The notes below the pieces were generated by a model that was not told where the DNA came from, searched no databases, and saw only the letters and a program-made list of their open reading frames with translations. A program made the translations under genes and the position numbers. DNA of 64,000 nucleotides from Burkholderia territorii (GTDB taxonomy: Bacteria > Pseudomonadota > Gammaproteobacteria > Burkholderiales > Burkholderiaceae). Below are positions 33,228 through 42,409 of the stretch, in pieces (position 1 is the first letter of the stretch; each line of letters starts with the position of its first letter). The DNA lies in assembly GCF_902833055.1 (NCBI RefSeq), contig NZ_CADFEJ010000001.1, positions 1 to 64,000 on the forward strand, given 5' to 3'.

Positions 33228-34609
33228 ACGCGCCGCTCGACGATCCGCAATCCGATGGCAGCGCGCTCGACGACGATGCCGCGCCGTTCGATCGCGGCCG
33301 CCTCGTCAGCGATCTCGATGCCGGGCTCGCGTTCTTTTCGCCGGTGTCGGTGCAGGGGCGCGTCAATCACGCGGTCGGCCAGATCCTCAACGCGACCGGC
33401 ATCCGCGCACGGCTCGGCGAGATCTGCGAACTGCGCACGCCGAATCAGCCGACGCTGCTCGCCGAAGTGGTCGGCTTCTCGCGGCAGACCACGCTGCTCA
33501 CGCCGCTCGGCGACGTGGCCGGGCTGTCGCCGGAGACGACCGTCGTGCCGTCCGGGCGCGAGCATGTGTTTCCGGTCGGCGAAGCGCTGTTCGGCCGAGT
33601 GCTCGACGGGCTTGGCCGGCCGCTCGACGATCGCGGCCCCGTGACGGGCGCCGCGTGGGTGTCGACGCAGCAGGACCCGCCGAACCCGCTCGCGCGCAAG
33701 ATGATCGACACGCCGTTCCCGACCGGCGTGCGCGTGATCGACGGCCTGATGACGCTCGGCGTCGGCCAGCGCGTGGGCATCTTCGCACCGTCGGGCGTCG
33801 GCAAGAGCACGCTGCTCGGGATGATCGCGCGCGGTGCGCAGGCCGACGTGAACGTGATCGCGCTGGTCGGCGAGCGCGGCCGCGAAGTGCGCGAGTTCAT
33901 CGAGCACAGCCTGTCGCCCGAGGTGCGCGCGCGGTCGATCGTCGTCGTGTCGACGTCCGATCGCCCCGCGATGGAGCGCGTGAAATCCGCGCTGGTCGCG
34001 ACCGCGATCGCCGAGCATTTCCGCGATGCGGGCAAGCGCGTGCTGCTGCTGGTCGATTCGCTCACGCGTTTCGCACGCGCGCAGCGCGAGGTCGGCCTCG
34101 CGAGCGGCGAGCCGCCGACGCGCCGCAGCTTCCCGCCGTCGACGTTCGCCGTGCTGCCGCGCCTGCTCGAACGCGCGGGGCAGGGCGCGACCGGTTCGAT
34201 CACCGCGCTGTACACGGTGCTCGTCGAAGGCGATGAGGAATCCGATCCGATCGCGGAGGAAGTGCGATCGATTCTCGACGGGCACATCGTGCTGTCGCGC
34301 AAGATCGCGCTCGCGAACCGCTATCCGGCGATCGACGTGCTCGCGAGCCTGTCGCGCGTGATGCCGCTCGTCGCGAGCCGCGCGCATCAGCAATCGGCCG
34401 CGCGCGTGCGCGAGCTGATCGCGAAGTACCAGGAGATCGAGCTGCTGGTGCAGATCGGCGAGTACCGCGAAGGCAGCGACCGGCTCGGCGATCTCGCGCT
34501 GCGGGCGCGCGATGCGATCGGCGCGTTCTGCGCGCAGGCGTCGCACGAGGACGTGCGTTTCGACGCGCTGCTCGCGAAACTGACGAAACTCGCGAACGAT
34601 CATGTCTGA
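33224..34609 (+). CDS. sctN: type III secretion ATPase SctN
   Basis: A 461-aa F1-like hexameric ATPase that releases chaperones and unfolds substrates. Walker A is [10 protein letters not shown] (residues 187-196), Walker B is [20 protein letters not shown], and the family block [21 protein letters not shown] follows. The N-terminal 35 residues are an acidic extension that would contact SctL. All catalytic elements, including the catalytic Glu in [13 protein letters not shown], are intact. Confidence 0.97.
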   Translation: MNAPLDDPQSDGSALDDDAAPFDRGRLVSDLDAGLAFFSPVSVQGRVNHAVGQILNATGIRARLGEICELRTPNQPTLLAEVVGFSRQTTLLTPLGDVAGLSPETTVVPSGREHVFPVGEALFGRVLDGLGRPLDDRGPVTGAAWVSTQQDPPNPLARKMIDTPFPTGVRVIDGLMTLGVGQRVGIFAPSGVGKSTLLGMIARGAQADVNVIALVGERGREVREFIEHSLSPEVRARSIVVVSTSDRPAMERVKSALVATAIAEHFRDAGKRVLLLVDSLTRFARAQREVGLASGEPPTRRSFPPSTFAVLPRLLERAGQGATGSITALYTVLVEGDEESDPIAEEVRSILDGHIVLSRKIALANRYPAIDVLASLSRVMPLVASRAHQQSAARVRELIAKYQEIELLVQIGEYREGSDRLGDLALRARDAIGAFCAQASHEDVRFDALLAKLTKLANDHV

Positions 34610-35276
34610 AGCCGACGACCGTCTCGTGCTCGCGACGCTCGCGCGCCTGAAGCGCGTGCGCGAGATGCGCAGCCAGATCGCGCGCGTGGCGGCCGCGCGC
34701 CAGCAGGGCATCGCCGCGCAGAGCCGGCGCGCGCTCGATGCGGCCCATGCGCAGCTCGCGCGGCAGGTTGCCGCGAAGGCCGCGATCCAGACGCGGCTCG
34801 CCGACGACGTGCGCGAGACGCGCGCGCTGCAGAACGCCGCGGCCGACACGCGCACGTTCGATCGCCACATCGGCGTCGCGAACGCGTCCGTCAGCGAAGC
34901 CACGCACGTGCATCGCGGTCACGAGGCGACGCTCGCGGACCTGCAGCGCGCCGCCCGCAAGGCCAAGGCCGCCGAGGACAAGCTCGACAAGGCGGGCGAG
35001 AAGGCATTGCAGGCGCGTGCCGCGCGGGTCGAGCGCGATGCCGACGAAGTCGCGGATGCGCATGCGGTGCGGCGTTTCGCGACCGCCGGCGTGTGGGCGG
35101 GCGACGCGCGGGAGCACGCGTCGGGGCAGCCCGGGATGGCCGCCGCATTCGATGCGGAGATGGTGCCGCGGCCGGCGGATGCCGACATGGCGGACGGGAC
35201 CGGCGCGATCGACACGCGCGACTCGACCGTTTCCGCCGACGCCCCGGCACCGGCCGCCGCGGACCGCCGATGCTAG
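34602..35276 (+). CDS. sctO: type III central stalk protein SctO
   Basis: A 224-aa, highly charged, Ala/Arg-rich protein that should form a two-helix coiled coil (residues about 5-150), as in FliJ/YscO stalks that couple SctN to SctV. The length fits when the disordered acidic C-terminal 70 residues are discounted. It overlaps sctN by 8 bp and sctT by 7 bp. SctO sequences are poorly conserved, so the identification leans on order and coiled-coil character. Confidence 0.82.
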   Translation: MSEADDRLVLATLARLKRVREMRSQIARVAAARQQGIAAQSRRALDAAHAQLARQVAAKAAIQTRLADDVRETRALQNAAADTRTFDRHIGVANASVSEATHVHRGHEATLADLQRAARKAKAAEDKLDKAGEKALQARAARVERDADEVADAHAVRRFATAGVWAGDAREHASGQPGMAAAFDAEMVPRPADADMADGTGAIDTRDSTVSADAPAPAAADRRC

Positions 35277-36079
35277 ACCACGCCGCGAACTTCAACGACA
35301 TCGCCGGCACGCTGCGGCCATTGCTTTACGTGATGCCGCGCCTGCTGCCGATCATGTTCGTCGTGCCGGTGTTCAACGAGCAGATCGTCACGGGCCTCGT
35401 GCGCAACGGCATCGCGGTGGTGATCGCCGCGTTCGTCGCGCCGGTGATCGACCCGGCGCAAGTCGCCGCGCTGCCGTTCCTGATGTGGTGCCTGCTCGTC
35501 GCGAAGGAGGCGGTGGTCGGCATGCTGCTCGCGGGCGCATTCAGTGCGGTGCTGTTCGCGATCCAGGGCGTCGGCTACGTGATCGATTTCCAGACCGGCA
35601 GCGGCAGCGCCGCGTTCTTCGATCCGATGGGCGGGCACGAGGGCGGCCCGACGTCAGGGTTCCTCAATTTCGTCGCGATCGCGCTGTTCGTCACGGCGGG
35701 CGGCCTGCAGGTGCTGGTGCAGCTGTTCGCGCAGTCGTATGCGTGGTGGCCGATCGGCTCGCTCGGCCCGGATTTTTCGTCGATGCTGGAGACCTTCGTC
35801 GTGCGGCAGACCGACACGATCTTCGAATGGATGGTGAAGCTCGTCGCGCCCGTCATTATCGTGCTGGTGCTCGTCGAGCTCGGCATCGGTCTGGTCGGGC
35901 GCGCGGTGCCGCAGCTGAACATCTTCGTGTTCGCGCAGCCGGTGAAGAGCGCGCTCGCGGTGCTGATGATGGTGCTGTTCCTGCCGGTGGTGTACGCATC
36001 GCTGCATGCGCTGCTGAGCCCCGACAGCGGGCTGATGGCGTTGTTGCGCGCGCTGTTCGCCGCGCACGGCGGCGCGTGA
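35270..36079 (+). CDS. sctT: type III export apparatus protein SctT
   Basis: A 269-aa inner-membrane protein with about six helices, of the FliR/SpaR/YscT family, forming the export channel with SctR and SctS. Conserved stretches include LRPLLYVMPRLLPIMFVVPVF and VGYVIDFQTGSGSAAFFDP. ATG 35270 lies inside the end of sctO, giving normal family length; longer in-frame starts would overlap sctO fully and are shadows. Confidence 0.94.
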   Translation: MLDHAANFNDIAGTLRPLLYVMPRLLPIMFVVPVFNEQIVTGLVRNGIAVVIAAFVAPVIDPAQVAALPFLMWCLLVAKEAVVGMLLAGAFSAVLFAIQGVGYVIDFQTGSGSAAFFDPMGGHEGGPTSGFLNFVAIALFVTAGGLQVLVQLFAQSYAWWPIGSLGPDFSSMLETFVVRQTDTIFEWMVKLVAPVIIVLVLVELGIGLVGRAVPQLNIFVFAQPVKSALAVLMMVLFLPVVYASLHALLSPDSGLMALLRALFAAHGGA

Positions 36080-36103
36080 CGGCGGGCCGGAACCGGAGCG
36101 CCC

Positions 36104-37135
36104 ATGTCCGAGAAGAATCAGCAGCCGACCGCGAAGCGCCTGCGCGAGGCGCGCCGGAAAGGCGACGTGCCGAAGAGCGCGGAGACGATCTCGTCGGCGT
36201 TCTTCGTCGGCGTATGCGTCGCGCTCGCGGTCGGGATCGGCACGCTGTTCGCGCGGCTGCAGGCGCTGTTCCGGCTCGTGTTCGATGCGGCCGGCGCGGC
36301 CGATCCGGGCGCGCGGCTCGCGGCGCTGATCGACGGCGCCGCGCGCGACTGGGCGCTGCTGTCCGCGCGGATCGTCGCGGCCGGGCTGCTGGCCGGCCTG
36401 CTCGCGGGCTTCGTGCAGGTGGGCGGCGTGATGGCGTGGAGCCGGCTCGTGCCGCAGCTGTCGCGGCTCAATCCGGCCGAGGGGCTCAAGAACATGTGGT
36501 CGATGCGCAACCTCGTGAACCTCGCGAAGATGCTGCTGAAGACCGTGCTGCTGGTCGCGACGCTCGGCTGGCTGATCGTCGAGTCGCTCGACCCGGCGGT
36601 GCAGTCCGGCTTCACGCGGCCGATGTCGATTCTCGCGCTGATCGTGAAGCTGCTGATGCTGTTGTTCGGCTGGGCCGCGCTGATCTATATCGTGATGGCG
36701 CTGATTGACATCGTGCACCAGCGCCGCGAATTCAGCCAGAAGATGAAGATGTCGATCGAGGAGGTGCGGCGCGAATACAAGGAGGACGAAGGCGATCCGC
36801 ACATCGAGGCGAAGCGCCGGCAGCTCGCGCGCGAAGCGCAGTTCTCGTCGCTGCCCGACCGGATCGGCTTCGCGTCGGTGGTCGTTTATTCGTCGAGCGT
36901 CGCGGTCGCGCTCTATTACGGCGGCGTCGGCACGCTGCCGTGGGTGCTCGCGCGCGGCGAGGGCGAGGCGGCCGAACGGATCGTGCGGCTCGCGCGCGAC
37001 GCGTTGCGGCCGACGCTCGCGAACGCCGGCCTCGCGCAGGCGCTGTACGAGAGCACGCCCGAAAAGGGCACGATCCAGCAGCAGCATTTCCGCGAAGTCG
37101 CGCAACTGCTGAAGTGGGCGACGGGCGCGGCATGA
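36104..37135 (+). CDS. sctU: type III switch protein SctU without the NPTH motif
   Basis: A 343-aa member of the FlhB/YscU/HrcU family: N-terminal EKNQQPTAKRLREARRKGDVPKS, four TM helices, then a cytoplasmic domain from about residue 205. In the family, self-cleavage between N and P of NPTH lets export switch from early to late substrates. Here the aligned segment is SVVVYSSSVAVALYY: NPTH is replaced by Tyr262-Ser-Ser-Ser265. The codons (tat tcg tcg agc) are clean and the rest of the domain is intact, so this is substitution rather than frameshift. Autocleavage should not occur. Confidence 0.93.
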   Translation: MSEKNQQPTAKRLREARRKGDVPKSAETISSAFFVGVCVALAVGIGTLFARLQALFRLVFDAAGAADPGARLAALIDGAARDWALLSARIVAAGLLAGLLAGFVQVGGVMAWSRLVPQLSRLNPAEGLKNMWSMRNLVNLAKMLLKTVLLVATLGWLIVESLDPAVQSGFTRPMSILALIVKLLMLLFGWAALIYIVMALIDIVHQRREFSQKMKMSIEEVRREYKEDEGDPHIEAKRRQLAREAQFSSLPDRIGFASVVVYSSSVAVALYYGGVGTLPWVLARGEGEAAERIVRLARDALRPTLANAGLAQALYESTPEKGTIQQQHFREVAQLLKWATGAA

Positions 37136-37391
37136 CGAGCACGCGCCCGGCGGGCCTCGCGCGCCGGCATGCTCGCGCTGCGCCGATGCGTCGTGATATG
37201 GACCCGTTTCCTGCTCGCCACGTCGGTCGCACTTTGGGCTTGACGCCGGTTTTTTTCCGGATTTGTCCGACGTTCACCCATGAATTATTGATGATTTATT
37301 TCTTCGTAATATGGCTCGACCGTCAGCCGGGCGGCGGGCTGCGAAGTGGCGCCGCCGCTGACGGAACAGGTCAACAGAGGCAGACAAATCA
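37136..37391. promoter_or_regulatory. gap with promoter region for the asparagine synthetase gene
   Basis: 256 non-coding bases after sctU, AT-rich between 37225 and 37315 and containing CCGG-T7-CCGG near 37248. The drop in GC fits a promoter. No clean -35/-10 pair is visible by eye. Confidence 0.4.
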
Positions 37392-39359
37392 ATGTGCGGA
37401 ATCGACGGCTTTCTGAATAGCGTCGCCTTCGATGAGGAGACAGCGCGCGGCACCCTCGCGCGAATGACGGCGAGCCTCGCGCATCGCGGGCCCGACGGGC
37501 AGGGACTCTGGGTCGACCCGGAAGCCGGTATCGCGCTCGGTCACCGGCGGCTTGCGATCGTCGATCTGTCGGTCCACGGCCGGCAGCCGATGGTATCCGC
37601 GTGCGGCCGCTACGTCATGGTCTTCAACGGCGAAATCTACAACCATCGCGAGTTGCGCGCGGAGCTCGAGCGCGCGGGTCGCGCGCCCGTGTGGCGCGGC
37701 CACTCCGACAGCGAGGTGCTGGTCGCGGCCATCGCCGCGTGGGGCGTCGACGCGACACTGCGGCGCGCGACCGGCATGTTCGCGTTCGCGCTGTGGAATC
37801 GCGCGTCGCGGGTGCTGACGCTCGCGCGCGACCGGATCGGCGAGAAGCCGCTTTACTACGGCCGGATCGGCGATGCACTCGTGTTCGCGTCGGAGCTGAA
37901 GGCGTTGCGCGGCTATCCGGGCTTCGACGGCACGATCGATCGCGACGCGCTGTGCCTGTACCTGCGCCAGTCGAGCGTGCCCGCGCCGCATACGATCTAT
38001 CGCGGCATCAGCAAGCTGCCGCCGGGCTCCTTCATCCAGTTCGAGCATGCGCGCGACACGCCGCGCGTGCGAGCGTACTGGACGCTCGAGCAGGCGATCG
38101 AAGCCGGCCGCGAGCGGCCGTTCGAGGGCAGCACCGACGACGCCGTCGGGCAGCTCGACGCCGTGCTGCGCCAGGCCGTCGCGCGGCAGATGGAGGCCGA
38201 CGTGCCGCTCGGCGCGTTCCTGTCGGGCGGCATCGATTCGTCGGCGATCGTCGCGCTGATGCAGGCGCAATCGGCGAACCCGGTCGACACGTTCACGATC
38301 GGCTTTCACGAGGCCGGCTACGACGAGGCCGGCTATGCGAAGGCGGTCGCGCGGCATCTCGGTACGCGCCATACCGAGCTCTACGTGACGGCCGACCATG
38401 CGCTCGGCGTCGTGCCGAAGCTGCCGGCGATCTACGACGAGCCGTTCGCCGACGCCTCGCAGATTCCGACCTTCCTGGTGTCCGAACTGACGCGCCGGCA
38501 TGTGAAGGTGAGCCTGTCCGGCGACGGCGGCGACGAACTGTTCGGCGGCTATACGCGCTACTTCCTGACACCGCGTCTGTGGCGCAAGCTGCATCGCGTG
38601 CCGGCGGCGGTGCGCGCGCGGATCGCCGCCGCGCTGCATGCGCTGCGCCCCGATCATGCGGACCAGCTCGCGGCGGTCGCGCAGGGCGCATGGAGCGGCG
38701 TGGAAGCGCGCGACTCGGCGACGCGCATCGGCGACCGGCTGCACAAGCTCGGCCACGTGATGACGGCCGAGAGCCGCATCGGGCTGTACCGGCTGCTGAT
38801 GTCGTCGGTGCATCATCCCGAGCGCATCGCGCTCGCCGGACAGGAGCCGCCGACGCCGCTCGATACGGTGTCCGCATGGCCCGCGCACCTGAGCTTCGCC
38901 GAGCAGGCGATGGCGATCGACACGCTCACGTACCTGCCGACCGATATCCTCGCGAAGGTCGATCGCGCGGCCATGGCGGTGAGTCTCGAGACGCGCATGC
39001 CGTTCCTCGATCATCACGTCGTCGAATTCGCATGGCGGCTGCCCGCGTCGGTGCGCTTGCCGGAAGGGCAGTCGAAAGCGCTGCTGCGCCGGCTGCTGGA
39101 CCGCTACGTGCCGTCGGCGCTGATCGATCGGCCGAAGCAGGGCTTTTGCGCGCCCGTCGATCACTGGCTGCGCGGCGCGCTGCGCGACTGGGCCGACGCG
39201 CTGCTGCAGCCGTCGCGGTTGCGCGACGAGGGCTTCTTCGATGCGCAGGCCGTCGAGCGCTTGTGGCGGCAGCACCTGACGGGCCGGATGAACTGGCAGC
39301 ATCAGCTGTGGACGGTGCTGATGTTCCAGGCGTGGCTGGAGCATCAGCGCGCGACGTGA
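37392..39359 (+). CDS. asnB: asparagine synthetase (glutamine-hydrolysing), asnB type
   Basis: The 655-aa enzyme has an N-terminal class II glutaminase domain (catalytic Cys2 in MCGIDGF; LAHRGPDGQG; VMVFNGEIYNHREL) and a C-terminal ATP-pyrophosphatase synthetase domain (SGGIDSSAIVAL P-loop, LSGDGGDELFGGYTRY). It should convert Asp, Gln and ATP to Asn, Glu and AMP. Enzymes of this long subtype often amidate sugars or peptides in surface polysaccharide or secondary-metabolite loci. Its place between sctU and the minus-strand sct genes is unusual; no transposon marks insertion. GAGG precedes the ATG. Confidence 0.93.
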   Translation: MCGIDGFLNSVAFDEETARGTLARMTASLAHRGPDGQGLWVDPEAGIALGHRRLAIVDLSVHGRQPMVSACGRYVMVFNGEIYNHRELRAELERAGRAPVWRGHSDSEVLVAAIAAWGVDATLRRATGMFAFALWNRASRVLTLARDRIGEKPLYYGRIGDALVFASELKALRGYPGFDGTIDRDALCLYLRQSSVPAPHTIYRGISKLPPGSFIQFEHARDTPRVRAYWTLEQAIEAGRERPFEGSTDDAVGQLDAVLRQAVARQMEADVPLGAFLSGGIDSSAIVALMQAQSANPVDTFTIGFHEAGYDEAGYAKAVARHLGTRHTELYVTADHALGVVPKLPAIYDEPFADASQIPTFLVSELTRRHVKVSLSGDGGDELFGGYTRYFLTPRLWRKLHRVPAAVRARIAAALHALRPDHADQLAAVAQGAWSGVEARDSATRIGDRLHKLGHVMTAESRIGLYRLLMSSVHHPERIALAGQEPPTPLDTVSAWPAHLSFAEQAMAIDTLTYLPTDILAKVDRAAMAVSLETRMPFLDHHVVEFAWRLPASVRLPEGQSKALLRRLLDRYVPSALIDRPKQGFCAPVDHWLRGALRDWADALLQPSRLRDEGFFDAQAVERLWRQHLTGRMNWQHQLWTVLMFQAWLEHQRAT

Positions 39360-39391
39360 CGCGGGATGGCCGGGCGAGCCGCGTCACGTCG
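39352..39391. terminator. 13-bp hairpin between convergent asnB and transglycosylase genes
   Basis: CGACGTGACGCGG (39352-39364) and CCGCGTCACGTCG (39379-39391) are perfect complements around a 14-nt loop. The left arm includes the asnB stop codon. There is no T-run on either strand, so this may block rather than terminate readthrough between the converging genes. Confidence 0.5.
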
Positions 39392-39412
39392 TGCGCCGTG
39401 TTCGTCGCTCGC

Positions 39413-40198
39413 TTACTGATCGAGACACCGCACGCACAGCCGCTTCGCCTGGTTTGCCGACAATCCACGACACATCATCACGACCGGCCGTGCATGGCAC
39501 GACGGCGCGTCGGCGGACGCCGCGGGCGACGCGAGCCTGCGCGCGCGTTCGGGCGGCGTGGTCGCGGCCGCGTCCATGCGCCGTTGTCGCGCGGGCGGCG
39601 GCACGTCGCGCACCACCGGGATCGGTTCGACGCCGCCTTCGCGCGCGTTGCGCTGCGCGCTCGCGACGACGCGGCTCACATAGCCGCTTGAGAATCCGGT
39701 CGTGAAGTTGCCGCTGTAGTAGCACGACAGCGCCGCGCGCAGCGCGGCCTGCGCGGGGCGCCCGGTGTTCGACGAGCGCGCGAAGCATTCGGTCAGGATC
39801 GCGCCGCCTGCCCGCAAGTTGCGGCATGGCTCGAACATCGTCGTATCGTCGAGGCCGTATTTCGCGAAGTTTCGTACGTTGACCTGAGCAAGACCGACGC
39901 TGTAGCTGAAGCCGCGCGCGGCCAGCTCGCCCACGGTCGCGCGCGCTTCGGCGAGCGACGCGGGCTGGCGTGTCAGATGGCCGCCGACCACGCCGATCGC
40001 ATACGGATTGAAGCCGGATTCGGTGCGCACCAGCGCGGCCAGCGTGTCGGGATCGACGTTCGGTGCGCACGCGCGCGCAAGCTGCGCGAAGCCCGCGGCG
40101 CTGCCTGCCGCGTGCGCGCCGCGCGGCTGCATGCCCGCGCATGCGAGCGCCAGCGCGAGCAGCGCGCACAGGCTCGCGACGCCGCCGCGCGCGCTCAT
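39413..40198 (-). CDS. VirB1-like lytic transglycosylase of the secretion system
   Basis: A 261-aa exported muramidase of the SLT/VirB1 type, needed to open peptidoglycan for the basal body. The signal peptide is residues 1-31. The catalytic Glu60 is in AALVRTESGFNPYAIG, and the GLAQVN block confirms the SLT fold (SYSVGLAQVNVRNF). The C-terminal 80 residues are Cys- and Arg-rich (ending CVRCLDQ) and not part of the catalytic domain. The start overlaps the sctR stop by 4 bp, tying it to the sct operon. Confidence 0.9.
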   Translation of the reverse strand: MSARGGVASLCALLALALACAGMQPRGAHAAGSAAGFAQLARACAPNVDPDTLAALVRTESGFNPYAIGVVGGHLTRQPASLAEARATVGELAARGFSYSVGLAQVNVRNFAKYGLDDTTMFEPCRNLRAGGAILTECFARSSNTGRPAQAALRAALSCYYSGNFTTGFSSGYVSRVVASAQRNAREGGVEPIPVVRDVPPPARQRRMDAAATTPPERARRLASPAASADAPSCHARPVVMMCRGLSANQAKRLCVRCLDQ

Positions 40199-40869
40199 CC
40201 CGCCCCCGCCACGCGGTACGACAGCACGAGCCCGTGCACGAGCAGCGACCAGCCATCGAGCGCGACGAACAGCAGCAGCTTGAACGGCACCGAGATCGTC
40301 GTCGGCGAGATCATCTGCATCCCTAATGCAAGCAGGATGTTCGCGACCAGCAGGTCGACGACGATGAACACGATATAGATCACGAAGCCGATCTGGAACG
40401 CCTTGGTCAGCTCGGCGAGCGTGAAGCTCGGCACCAGCACGAGCAGGTCGTCGTCCTTGATGCCGTCGGCGCGGTTCTTCGGCCACACCGACGTGGCCGT
40501 GCGCACGAAGAATTCGCGGTCGCGCTGCCGCGTGTGCGACACCAGGAAATCCTTGACCGGCGGCAGCGCCGCATCGGCGAGCGCGCCAATGTCGGCCGTC
40601 GACAACTGCCCCGACGCGTCGAAGTGGCGCGCCTGCAGCGCGTCGCGGATCGACATTCCGACCGGCGCCATGATGAACAGCGACAGGATCAGCGCGATGC
40701 CGTTGAGCACGAGATTCGGCGGCACCTGCTGGATCCCGAGCGCGGAGCGCAGCAGGCCGAGCACGACCACGAGCTTCGTGTAGCTCGTCACCATCAGCGC
40801 CGCGAACGGTGCGATGCCGAGCGCGGCGATTACCGCGATCAGCGCGACCGGATTCGGCAGGCTGCCCAT
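40195..40869 (-). CDS. sctR: type III export apparatus protein SctR
   Basis: A 224-aa inner-membrane protein of the FliP/YscR/HrcR family, pentameric core of the export gate. Hallmarks are MVTSYTKLVVVLGLLRSALG, the QQVPPNLVLNGIALILSLFIMAPVG block and LVLVPSFTLAELTKAFQIGF, with four helices as usual. It sits between sctQ (3 bp upstream) and the transglycosylase gene in the minus-strand half of the cluster. Confidence 0.96.
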   Translation of the reverse strand: MGSLPNPVALIAVIAALGIAPFAALMVTSYTKLVVVLGLLRSALGIQQVPPNLVLNGIALILSLFIMAPVGMSIRDALQARHFDASGQLSTADIGALADAALPPVKDFLVSHTRQRDREFFVRTATSVWPKNRADGIKDDDLLVLVPSFTLAELTKAFQIGFVIYIVFIVVDLLVANILLALGMQMISPTTISVPFKLLLFVALDGWSLLVHGLVLSYRVAGAG

Positions 40870-40872
40870 CGT

Positions 40873-42252
40873 TCAGCGCTCGCGCGGCGTGGGCTGCGTC
40901 AGCGTGGCGACGCGCACGCCGAGCTTCTGGCCGACCGCGATCAGATGGCCGGTGCCGATCAGCATCCCGTTCGCGACGAGATGGATCACGCTCTGGTTGA
41001 TGCCTTGCTGCAGTTCGATCACCGCGCCCGGCTGCAACGCGCCGAGTTCGCCGAGCGGGATCGACGTGGGCGGCAATTCGAAACGCAGGTCGACCGCGAG
41101 GGCGTCGAGCGAGCGCGGCGCGTCGTCCGGCGACGCGTCCTGCGCGGTCGCGGGCGGGGTGTCGGTGCGGGTCGGTTCCAAAGGCATCTCCCTGATTCGT
41201 TCGACGGTCAGCCGGTTGCCCGACGGCCGTCCGGTGATCTCCCACGCCGGCGCGGCCGGCACCCGCGCGACGCACAGCAGGTTCTGCTCGTGCGCGCGCC
41301 AGCGCTCGATTGCGATGATGTCGCCGCCGACGACATCGGCCAGCTCGGCCATCGTCAGCTCGGTCCGGCCGATCTCGAATACCAGCGGCACCGGCAGGCT
41401 GGCATACGCGGCGCGCGTGTCGGGCCGCGCGGTCGCCGGCGTCGCGAAGAACACCGCGAGCGCGTCCGGCGCGTCGAACAGCAGCGCGCCGTGGCAGCGC
41501 CATGCGCCGTCGGCGCGACGCAGTTCGAAGCGCAGCGAGGCCGGCGACGTGCGCCACGCGGGCACGCTCGCCGGCGGCGGCAACAGTTCCACGCGTTGCC
41601 GTGTCGCCGCCTGCAGCACGGCCGACAACGGTGCGGCCAGGTCGGCGAGCAGCGCCGCGCGGATCACGGCCGGCACGGCGGGGTCCGCCGCGTCGCCCAG
41701 CCATGCGTCTTCCGCGACCGGGTCGATCCAGAGCGTGCCGGCGGCCGGGCCGATGACGAAGCGGTACGCGTGGGCATCGGCGGCCGGTTCGGCGTCGACG
41801 CGCCAGCGCACTTCGTACGCGTGTTCGCCGAGCGTGACCGGCACCGCGGCCGTCGCGCCGTATGCGTGCGACAACCCGCGCGCGGCAGCGGCGGACACGC
41901 GCGGCAGCCACGGCGACGCGTCGAGCGGGACCGCAGCCGAGGCCGGAGCGGGCGGGATGGCGGGCGCCGCGGCGGCCGGGGGGGCGGCGGCGGGCGAGGC
42001 CCGGTTCGCGGCGTCGCCGGCGTCGGCATTCGTCAGGGACAGCGCAGGCACGGCGGGATCGGGGCGGATTCGGCGTTGGTTCGACGGGTCGTTGTGGCCG
42101 ACGGCGCAGCAAGCGCGCGGCTGCTGCGTCGATTGTAGGGACGGCGCCGGGCGTGTGCCGCGCCGGAATCCGTAGTCGTGTGCGCGCGGCGGCCGCGCGG
42201 GCGGCGGCGAGCTACGAAGCGTGCCGCGCAGCGGCGTGGCCGGATGCGACAT
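40873..42252 (-). CDS. sctQ: type III sorting-platform C-ring protein SctQ
   Basis: About 459 aa from the ATG at 42252. SctQ/FliN-type SpoA domains are at the C-terminus: the final 70 residues (VDLRFELPPTSIPLGELGAL, then GAVIELQQGINQSVIHLVANG) form the FliN-like surface, and a second SpoA-like segment lies near residues 300-380. The first ~100 residues are Ala/Pro-rich, unlike most SctQ proteins, so a later start is possible. It forms the cytoplasmic pods with SctK and SctL. Confidence 0.88.
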   Translation of the reverse strand: MSHPATPLRGTLRSSPPPARPPRAHDYGFRRGTRPAPSLQSTQQPRACCAVGHNDPSNQRRIRPDPAVPALSLTNADAGDAANRASPAAAPPAAAAPAIPPAPASAAVPLDASPWLPRVSAAAARGLSHAYGATAAVPVTLGEHAYEVRWRVDAEPAADAHAYRFVIGPAAGTLWIDPVAEDAWLGDAADPAVPAVIRAALLADLAAPLSAVLQAATRQRVELLPPPASVPAWRTSPASLRFELRRADGAWRCHGALLFDAPDALAVFFATPATARPDTRAAYASLPVPLVFEIGRTELTMAELADVVGGDIIAIERWRAHEQNLLCVARVPAAPAWEITGRPSGNRLTVERIREMPLEPTRTDTPPATAQDASPDDAPRSLDALAVDLRFELPPTSIPLGELGALQPGAVIELQQGINQSVIHLVANGMLIGTGHLIAVGQKLGVRVATLTQPTPRER

Positions 42253-42269
42253 GCCATGCGCACAAAGGC

Positions 42270-42293
42270 GACCGCCGCCCGGAGGCGGCGGTC
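42270..42293 (-). terminator. 10-bp GC hairpin between the winged-helix regulator and sctQ
   Basis: GACCGCCGCC and GGCGGCGGTC form a perfect 10-bp stem with a 4-nt loop. Read on the minus strand it lies after the regulator gene and is followed by GCCTTTG. A second perfect stem (CGCCGCACGT / ACGTGCGGCG, 42328-42350) lies just before it. Together they may separate regulator and sctQ transcription. Confidence 0.5.
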
Positions 42294-42409
42294 GTGGCGC
42301 GGCGGGCACGCGTGCCGGGCCGCGAGGCGCCGCACGTCGGACGTGCGGCGCGGTGGGGAGCCTTGCCGGCGCGCCGCGCAGCGGCGGCGCGCGGATGCGC
42401 CGCTACGCG

